This document shows positions 12,692-17,154 of a stretch of 17,154 nucleotides of DNA, piece after piece. Made by a program: the position numbers and the translations under genes. The notes below the pieces were generated by a model that saw only the letters and a list, made by a program, of their open reading frames with translations, did no database searches and was not told the DNA's origin. How positions within the stretch are numbered: the stretch's first letter is position 1; each line of letters starts with the position of its first letter. The DNA is from Rhodobacterales bacterium UBA3080. GTDB lineage: Bacteria; Pseudomonadota; Alphaproteobacteria; Rhodobacterales; Rhodobacteraceae. Location of the stretch: the NCBI GenBank assembly GCA_002366645.1, contig DFBM01000113.1:1-17154 (forward strand), written 5' to 3'.

Positions 12692-13519
12692 CTACTTATT
12701 GCGGGTAAGCTCTTTACGGGAACGATTCTGTTCGGCTTGCCATGGGATATCCTCGTTTCCGACACCGCGGGCGTGACGGTCACGGGCAGCGTCGAGAATA
12801 TCACCTGAGGCATGTTCCTCGATCAGCCGCATGGTGTTGGCTTCGATGGTTTCCTCGAGTCGCGCCATAAACGTTGGCTGGTCAAGACCGAGTTCGATCG
12901 GCGGCAGGAATTCAAACGCGCCGGTTTGGTTCATGTATTTTACCTTGTCGCGACGCGGCCAGATCACCCCGACGGACATTGCAACTGGCGTTACTTTGGC
13001 ACCGAGTTCGTTGTAGATATGCCAGATACCACCGCGGTATCGCTCCTTGGCACCAAGGGCCATCAGTGTCCCCTCGGGGTAAATGACGATTGGCCGCCCC
13101 TCATCGAAGGCTACACGAGCGCCGTCGATAACCTGTTTGGTGCGGTTATCGGGGATTGCAAGATCCACCATGATGAAGCCAAGCCTACGGATAATTCGGC
13201 CGAAGAACGGTGTTTTCTCGAGCGTTTTCATGGCGACCGTTGTCATGTCCGGAAACAGCGCCACCATCATTAAAACGTCCAGTTCCGATTGGTGTTTTGC
13301 TGCGATGACATAGGGTTGGTCGGTGGGTAGGTGCTCGCGTCCGCGAACTTCGACCGTTCCGTTAAGGATGTTACGCACGCCCCATTGCCCTAGGGTTCCC
13401 CATGCATAAAGCCAGTTTCGCATGGCCGTTGCGGGAAGGACGAAGCTGGCGACGTAGCCGGTGAAGGCTAGAACCGCAGTGCTGGAAACGAATACGACAT
13501 TGAAGAATGTGGAGCGCAT
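12692..13519 (-). CDS. plsC: 1-acyl-sn-glycerol-3-phosphate acyltransferase
   Basis: The 275-residue membrane-bound enzyme acylates lysophosphatidic acid to phosphatidic acid in phospholipid synthesis. A hydrophobic N-terminal segment (about 7-31) is followed by the HX4D catalytic motif KHQSELD (His76, Asp81) and the substrate motif IYPEGT (146-151). The second motif, usually FIDR, reads FIMVDLAIPDN here, so its Arg is not in place. The C-terminus is charged and Arg-rich. Its ATG shares one base with the ribF TGA (TGATG), implying translational coupling; no separate ribosome site is visible. Confidence 0.9.
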   Translation of the reverse strand: MRSTFFNVVFVSSTAVLAFTGYVASFVLPATAMRNWLYAWGTLGQWGVRNILNGTVEVRGREHLPTDQPYVIAAKHQSELDVLMMVALFPDMTTVAMKTLEKTPFFGRIIRRLGFIMVDLAIPDNRTKQVIDGARVAFDEGRPIVIYPEGTLMALGAKERYRGGIWHIYNELGAKVTPVAMSVGVIWPRRDKVKYMNQTGAFEFLPPIELGLDQPTFMARLEETIEANTMRLIEEHASGDILDAARDRHARGVGNEDIPWQAEQNRSRKELTRNK

Positions 13520-14463
13520 CAGGAAGTGGCTTTCTGCAGGATTTCGCGGGCTTCAAAGCAGTCGATATTCATCTGTTTGATCAGGTCTTCGAGCGAGTCG
13601 AACTTTTCTTCGGCCCGTTGATAGGCCACCAGCGCGACGGAGACGGAAGCGCCATAGAGGTCGCCAGTGAAGTCGAACAGGTAGGTTTCGAGGTTGGGTT
13701 TGTTCACGCCAAATGTTGGCCGGATGCCAAGCGATGCCGCCCCGCGATAGGTGCCTTGTTGAGGTCCGTCAAGGACGTCGAAGAACACGGCGTAGACCCC
13801 GAACTTTGGCAGGTGCAATCCGCCGAGAGAGATGTTGGCGGTCGGGAAGCCGAGTTCACGCCCGCGCTGGTCGCCTTTTTCTACGACTCCGTCGATACGA
13901 TGCCAGTGACCAAGGATGCGGGCGGCGTCTTCGGGGTGGCCAGTGGACAGGGCTTCGCGGATTGCTGTTGAGGAATAGTCGCCCTTTTCATCTGAAACCA
14001 GCGGCGCGACCGTGACACCGAAACCCATTTCACTGCCAAACGCACAGAGCGCGTCTGCATCGCCTTGCCGTCCCTTGCCAAAGCGGAAGTCGGCGCCGAT
14101 GACCACATGTTTGACCTTCAGGCCGTTGGCTAGGACGTTGCGGGCGAAGTCTTCAGCGGTGAGTTGGGAGAGGGCGGTGTTGAAAGGTAGTTCGAACAAC
14201 GCGTCGATGCCGAGCTTGTTGATCCGGTGGGCGCGGGTCTCGGCGTTCATCAACCGGAAATCGGGGGCGTCGGGGGCGAATAGTTGGCGGGGGTGCGGCT
14301 CGAAAGTGATGACACCGAGGGGGGCGTTGTTCGTGGCGGCGACGGCGCGGGCTAACGCGATGACGGATTGATGGCCCAGATGTACGCCGTCGAAGTTGCC
14401 CATGGCGACAACCGCGCCTTGGCAGTCGGCAGGGATTTCCGTGTAGGATTTGAAAATTTTCAT
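13519..14463 (-). CDS. ribF: Bifunctional riboflavin kinase/FAD synthetase
   Basis: The product converts riboflavin to FMN and then FAD. The start MKIFKSY at 14463 is chosen over an upstream TTG (14481), giving 314 residues. The N-terminal adenylyltransferase domain has GNFDGVHLGH (22-31) and GADFRFGKGRQGD. The C-terminal flavokinase domain has GDQRGRELGFPTANI, PTFGVNKPNLETYLFDF and GDLYG. Both domains are complete and the length is standard. It starts 28 bp after the MaoC gene and overlaps plsC by one base, so the three are probably one transcript. Functionally it supplies FAD, which the aromatic hydroxylase elsewhere in the window needs, though there is no sign of linked control. Confidence 0.95.
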   Translation of the reverse strand: MKIFKSYTEIPADCQGAVVAMGNFDGVHLGHQSVIALARAVAATNNAPLGVITFEPHPRQLFAPDAPDFRLMNAETRAHRINKLGIDALFELPFNTALSQLTAEDFARNVLANGLKVKHVVIGADFRFGKGRQGDADALCAFGSEMGFGVTVAPLVSDEKGDYSSTAIREALSTGHPEDAARILGHWHRIDGVVEKGDQRGRELGFPTANISLGGLHLPKFGVYAVFFDVLDGPQQGTYRGAASLGIRPTFGVNKPNLETYLFDFTGDLYGASVSVALVAYQRAEEKFDSLEDLIKQMNIDCFEAREILQKATS

Positions 14464-14471
14464 GCTTGCCC

Positions 14472-14488
14472 CGCAGGCCAAGCCTGCG
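14472..14488. repeat. Short perfect hairpin between the maoC-type gene and ribF
   Basis: CGCAGGC (14472-14478) and GCCTGCG (14482-14488) pair in a 7-bp GC-rich stem with a 3-nt loop, filling most of the 28-bp gap upstream of ribF. With no U-tract it is more likely to affect mRNA processing or ribF translation than to terminate. Confidence 0.45.
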
Positions 14489-14491
14489 CCC

Positions 14492-14995
14492 TTAGTCGAA
14501 CTTGCGGCTTGGCGCCAGAACCAGCGCGTCGCCTTTCAGAACAACGGTATCGCCTACCAGACACCTGCAATCAAGGGTAACCCGACGTTTGGCATAATCG
14601 ATTTCCAGAACCTTAACACAAGCTTCGACGCGATCGCCGGGGCGAACGGGGGCCATGAAGGTTAGATTTTGCTTCAGGTAGACTGTGCCGTGACCGGGAA
14701 GTTGCTCGCCAATTACCGCTGAAATCAGGCCGGCGGTTAACATGCCGTGGGCGATGCGGCCGCCGAAGATAGTTTCCTGCGCGTATTCCTCGTCTAGGTG
14801 GACGGGGTTGTGGTCGGTTGACAGTTCGGCGAACAGCTCGATTTCGCGGTCACCAATAGTTTTGGCGAGCGAGCGTTCCATTCCGATTTCAAGGTCTTCG
14901 ATGCAGATGGTGCCGATCGGCAGGTTATGCTGTGGAGCGTCTAACATTTCGGGGCCTGTGGTCATATCCGGTTTCGCATTGTTGCGTTGCACCAT
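14492..14995 (-). CDS. MaoC-family (R)-specific enoyl-CoA hydratase-like protein
   Basis: A single hot-dog domain of the MaoC/hydratase 2 type. The catalytic pair is in STDHNPVHLDEEYA: Asp61 and His66 of the D-x-N-P-x-H motif, followed by FGGRIAHGML. Later strands include GTVYLKQNLTFMAPVRPGDRV. The expected activity is reversible hydration of trans-2-enoyl-CoA to (R)-3-hydroxyacyl-CoA; the exact substrate is unknown. The 167-residue start at 14995 has no clear ribosome site. MTTGPEM (14965) or MLDAP (14947) could be the real beginning, which would shorten the variable N-terminal tail without touching the domain. It heads the group with ribF and plsC. Confidence 0.85.
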   Translation of the reverse strand: MVQRNNAKPDMTTGPEMLDAPQHNLPIGTICIEDLEIGMERSLAKTIGDREIELFAELSTDHNPVHLDEEYAQETIFGGRIAHGMLTAGLISAVIGEQLPGHGTVYLKQNLTFMAPVRPGDRVEACVKVLEIDYAKRRVTLDCRCLVGDTVVLKGDALVLAPSRKFD

Positions 14996-15042
14996 GTATA
15001 GACCGCCCGAATTCGCCGCGCAAGATATATTCGTAAGTTTTG

Positions 15043-15065
15043 CGGTAATTGTAATTTAATTACCG
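15043..15065. terminator. AT-rich hairpin between the HAD gene and the MaoC gene
   Basis: CGGTAATT (15043-15050) and AATTACCG (15058-15065) form a perfect 8-bp stem with a 7-nt loop, 15 bp after the HAD gene stop. Neither flank has a proper U-tract, so it may be a weak terminator or an operator in front of the MaoC gene. Confidence 0.35.
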
Positions 15066-15079
15066 TTGGATTTTATAGC

Positions 15080-15952
15080 TTATCGTAAGTGACTGATTGT
15101 AAACGTCGGTGTCAGCTTATGTGCGTCGATAAATTTGGCGAGTTCGACCTCGTCAGGTTTGCCGTCGACCTCGCTGATTTCAGTTGCAGCCAGACCGCCC
15201 GTTATAAACAGGGTGTCGAGATCCTCGGCGATGCCGCCACGAATGTCGGTGGAGATGCCGTCACCGATGCAAAAGATGCGATCTTGGTCGATTTTGCGCC
15301 CTGCGATGGCCGCAAGGCGAGTGTAGGCGAGTTGATAGATCGGCGAATGTGGTTTGCCGAAGTACAGGCTGGTGCCGCCGGCTTGGGTGTACGCCTCGGC
15401 GATGGCACCGGCGCAATAGATGCGCTTGTCGCCGAGATCGACGAGGATGTCGGGGTTGGCGCAGAGCAGTTTCAAGCCTCGGGTTTTGCCGGTTAGGATC
15501 GTCAGGCGATAGTCGTCGGGCGTTTCGTTCAAGTCGTCGAACAAGCCCGTGCAGACGATGCCCTCGGCTTGCTCTAGCGGAACACGCTCAACGTCGATGG
15601 GGCCGTTTTCGCCGGTAAAGAAACTGAGGTCGCGTTCGGGGCCGAGGTGATAAACCTTGTTGCCAACCATGCCTGCCGCTAACGCCTGTTGGGCCGCATC
15701 ACCGGAAGACGCGATTTCGTCGTAGACGTCGGAAGGCACCCCGATGCGTTCAAGTTGCCGGATCACCGAGGCTTTCGGACGTGGCGAGTTGGTTAGCAAC
15801 ACCACAATGCCACCCTGCGCCTTATACTGGCGCAGAGCGTTAACGGCATCCGCAAACGGTTCGACCCCGTTGTGTAGGCAGCCCCAGAGATCGACGAACA
15901 GCGCGTCATAGGGGTGGGCGATCTGCGCGAGAGAATCGATGATGCGGGTCAT
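15080..15952 (-). CDS. HAD-superfamily class IIA-like hydrolase
   Basis: The start MTRIIDS at 15952 is chosen because its ATG shares one base with the ppaC TGA (TGATG) and GAAGG lies just upstream. The 290-residue product matches NagD-like HAD-IIA enzymes, specifically the TIGR01459 type. Motif I is FVDLWGCLHNG with nucleophile Asp21; the second Asp of the usual DxD is Trp23. Motif II is VLLTNSPRP, the conserved Lys is in GKPHSPIYQLA, and motif IV is CIGDGISTDIRGG. A C2-type cap lies between motif II and the Lys. Phosphatase activity on a small phosphorylated metabolite is expected, but without the second Asp general acid catalysis must differ. The substrate is unknown. Confidence 0.87.
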   Translation of the reverse strand: MTRIIDSLAQIAHPYDALFVDLWGCLHNGVEPFADAVNALRQYKAQGGIVVLLTNSPRPKASVIRQLERIGVPSDVYDEIASSGDAAQQALAAGMVGNKVYHLGPERDLSFFTGENGPIDVERVPLEQAEGIVCTGLFDDLNETPDDYRLTILTGKTRGLKLLCANPDILVDLGDKRIYCAGAIAEAYTQAGGTSLYFGKPHSPIYQLAYTRLAAIAGRKIDQDRIFCIGDGISTDIRGGIAEDLDTLFITGGLAATEISEVDGKPDEVELAKFIDAHKLTPTFTISHLR

Positions 15953-16869
15953 CAGACCTTCAGGCTCGGGATTATCTGTTTTTTGCGGGACATGACGCCA
16001 GGTAGGTGGACGGTGTCGCCCTCCACAGCGCAACCGAATGACTTTTCAGCGACGGATTTAACAGTATCATTTGGTATTAGCAGCGTCGCGGATTCGGTCA
16101 GGATGTCGATGATGAAAAGTAACACCTGGTCTACGCCGTCTGCTTTGGCGACGGTGTCCATGCTGGCGATCAGTCTGTCTTTACGCGATAGAACTGTGGC
16201 CGGACTGGTGGTTTCCAGTACCGAGACACGGAAGTTGGTGCCGCCAACTTCGAATTTCTTTGAGTCCATCCGCAGCAGTTCGGCATCCGAAAAATGCGCG
16301 ATGTCTGATTTGGCCGCGAACATTTCGGCGGCGTAGGATGGAATGTCGATTTTCAGGTTCTCGGCCATACGGTTGGCGACTTCGATATCGCGTGGCGTTG
16401 TGGTCGGGCTGCGGAATTCCAGTGTGTCGGAGATAATGCAGCTTAGAACCAGACCCTTGATCGCATCCGGCATGGTGTTTTGTGCAGGCGAGCGCATGAT
16501 ACCGTACATAACTGTAGCTGTGGCCGCGACGGGGCGAATCGTGACATTGATAGGTGTGTTCGAGGTCAGACCGCCAACCAGCATGTGGTGATCGATGATT
16601 TGGCGGATGTCCGCGTCGCCGATGTTGGCAGGCAGTTCGGCCGGATTGTTTGTGTCCACGATTACGACTTTGTCGTCAGCCTGCAGGTCAAGAAGATCAG
16701 GAGTTTCGAACCCCCAGCGTTCCAGCACAAATGCCGCTTCGGTGTTCGGCGCGCCTTGAACAAAAGCTTTGGCCGATTTTTCCTGCATTTCTTCTAGATA
16801 CCACTCCCAAATCAGGGCGGAGGCGGTTGCGTCGGTGTCCGGGGCCGTGTGGCCAAAAATCTTGATCAT
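15952..16869 (-). CDS. ppaC: Manganese-dependent inorganic pyrophosphatase (family II)
   Basis: The product hydrolyses pyrophosphate to two phosphates in the cytosol, pulling forward biosynthetic reactions. The start MIKIFGH at 16869 gives 305 residues, the standard length of the form without CBS domains. Metal-binding motifs of the DHH family are clear: GHTAPDTDA (His7, Asp11, Asp13), VIVDTNNP and IIDHHMLVGG. The C-terminal DHHA2 domain ends with the substrate motif SRKKQ (294-298). In-frame codons upstream have no ribosome site and no family similarity. It is divergent from groES and overlaps the HAD gene by one base. Confidence 0.95.
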   Translation of the reverse strand: MIKIFGHTAPDTDATASALIWEWYLEEMQEKSAKAFVQGAPNTEAAFVLERWGFETPDLLDLQADDKVVIVDTNNPAELPANIGDADIRQIIDHHMLVGGLTSNTPINVTIRPVAATATVMYGIMRSPAQNTMPDAIKGLVLSCIISDTLEFRSPTTTPRDIEVANRMAENLKIDIPSYAAEMFAAKSDIAHFSDAELLRMDSKKFEVGGTNFRVSVLETTSPATVLSRKDRLIASMDTVAKADGVDQVLLFIIDILTESATLLIPNDTVKSVAEKSFGCAVEGDTVHLPGVMSRKKQIIPSLKV

Positions 16870-16963
16870 GGTGTGTCTCGTTTTGTGCGCTGCAATATTT
16901 CGGCCATATATAGGCGCGTGAAGCGGCTTTGTCACCTATTACTGCGAAACCCCATTCCGGTCT

Positions 16964-16994
16964 CTTGACTCGCCCAAATTCACTGCCTAGATAT
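16964..16994 (+). promoter_or_regulatory. groES promoter (sigma70/RpoH-like)
   Basis: TTGACT (16965-16970) is followed after 17 bp by TAGATA (16988-16993). The same DNA also reads CTTG at 16964-16967 and CCTAGATAT at 16986-16994, resembling alphaproteobacterial RpoH promoters. The start of transcription would fall near 17001, at the first base of the CIRCE element. Confidence 0.6.
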
Positions 16995-17000
16995 CTCCCG

Positions 17001-17027
17001 TTAGCACTCAATGGTGGCGAGTGCCAA
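17001..17027 (+). promoter_or_regulatory. CIRCE operator (HrcA binding site)
   Basis: TTAGCACTC (17001-17009), a 9-bp spacer, then GAGTGCCAA (17019-17027): 17 of 18 bases of the CIRCE inverted repeat, with one mismatch in the right arm. It lies at the predicted transcription start, 46 bp before groES. The HrcA repressor binds such sites when GroEL is free. Confidence 0.95.
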
Positions 17028-17073
17028 AGGCATAGTCACCCCAACTCTGGAATACTCAATAGGAGCATCCACA

Positions 17074-17154
17074 ATGGCATTTACACCTCTACATGATCGC
17101 GTAGTTGTTCGTCGTCTTGAAGAAGAAGAAAAAACAGCTGGTGGTCTGATTATC
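17074..17154 (+). CDS. groES: Co-chaperonin GroES (5' part)
   Basis: The first 27 residues are visible, beginning MAFTPLHDRVVVRRLEEEE and continuing KTAGGLII, the typical N-terminus of the 10-kDa co-chaperonin that caps GroEL. AGGAG (17061-17065) is 8 nt before the ATG. The window ends inside the gene. The CIRCE operator and heat-shock-like promoter upstream confirm the identity, and groEL is expected next. Confidence 0.97.
   Translation, partial: MAFTPLHDRVVVRRLEEEEKTAGGLII

Overview
The window looks like chromosomal DNA of an alphaproteobacterium, most likely a Rhodobacterales (Roseobacter-group) species. The grounds are moderately GC-rich coding DNA, protein families and gene neighbours typical of that group, a CtrA-type site (TTAA-N7-TTAA), and a groES promoter carrying a CIRCE operator and an RpoH-like promoter. 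There is no sign of phage, insertion sequence, CRISPR, tRNA or rRNA. No stretch above 300 bases lacks a gene; the largest gaps (about 280, 240 and 205 bases) are divergent promoter regions.

Left part (1-4680). argG (minus) is followed by a secreted Asn/Gly-rich helical protein (minus) with a clear rho-independent terminator. An ABHD11/YbfF-like esterase (plus) then converges on an acetyl-CoA acetyltransferase (minus). The 138-bp gap between those two holds an unusual non-coding structure: four tandem 11-bp units bracketed by a perfect 11-bp inverted repeat.

Central catabolic cluster (3414-9793). A MarR-type regulator and the thiolase run left. Diverging from them is a tight five-gene operon: fumarylacetoacetase, a beta-lactamase-fold protein with half its metal ligands lost, a PHBH/MhpA-type FAD aromatic hydroxylase, a DUF2783 peptide, and a VOC protein with a glyoxalase I-like ligand set. 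This reads as an aromatic-acid pathway ending in fumarate plus acetoacetate, with the thiolase able to finish acetoacetyl-CoA. No homogentisate dioxygenase or maleylacetoacetate isomerase of the usual families is present, so the ring-cleavage and isomerisation steps are open questions. This is the most interesting system in the window.

Middle right (9794-12679). cobD (minus) diverges from a degenerate stand-alone receiver protein. The shared promoter region is AT-rich, full of palindromes and carries a perfect CtrA site. A conserved orphan with a near-CtrA site and a class IV (D-amino-acid type) aminotransferase follow on the plus strand.

Right part (12692-17154). On the minus strand lie two overlapping or closely spaced groups: ppaC (Mn-dependent pyrophosphatase) with a HAD-IIA-like phosphatase, then a MaoC-type hydratase, ribF and plsC. 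groES starts at the far right, diverging from ppaC, and is cut by the window end.
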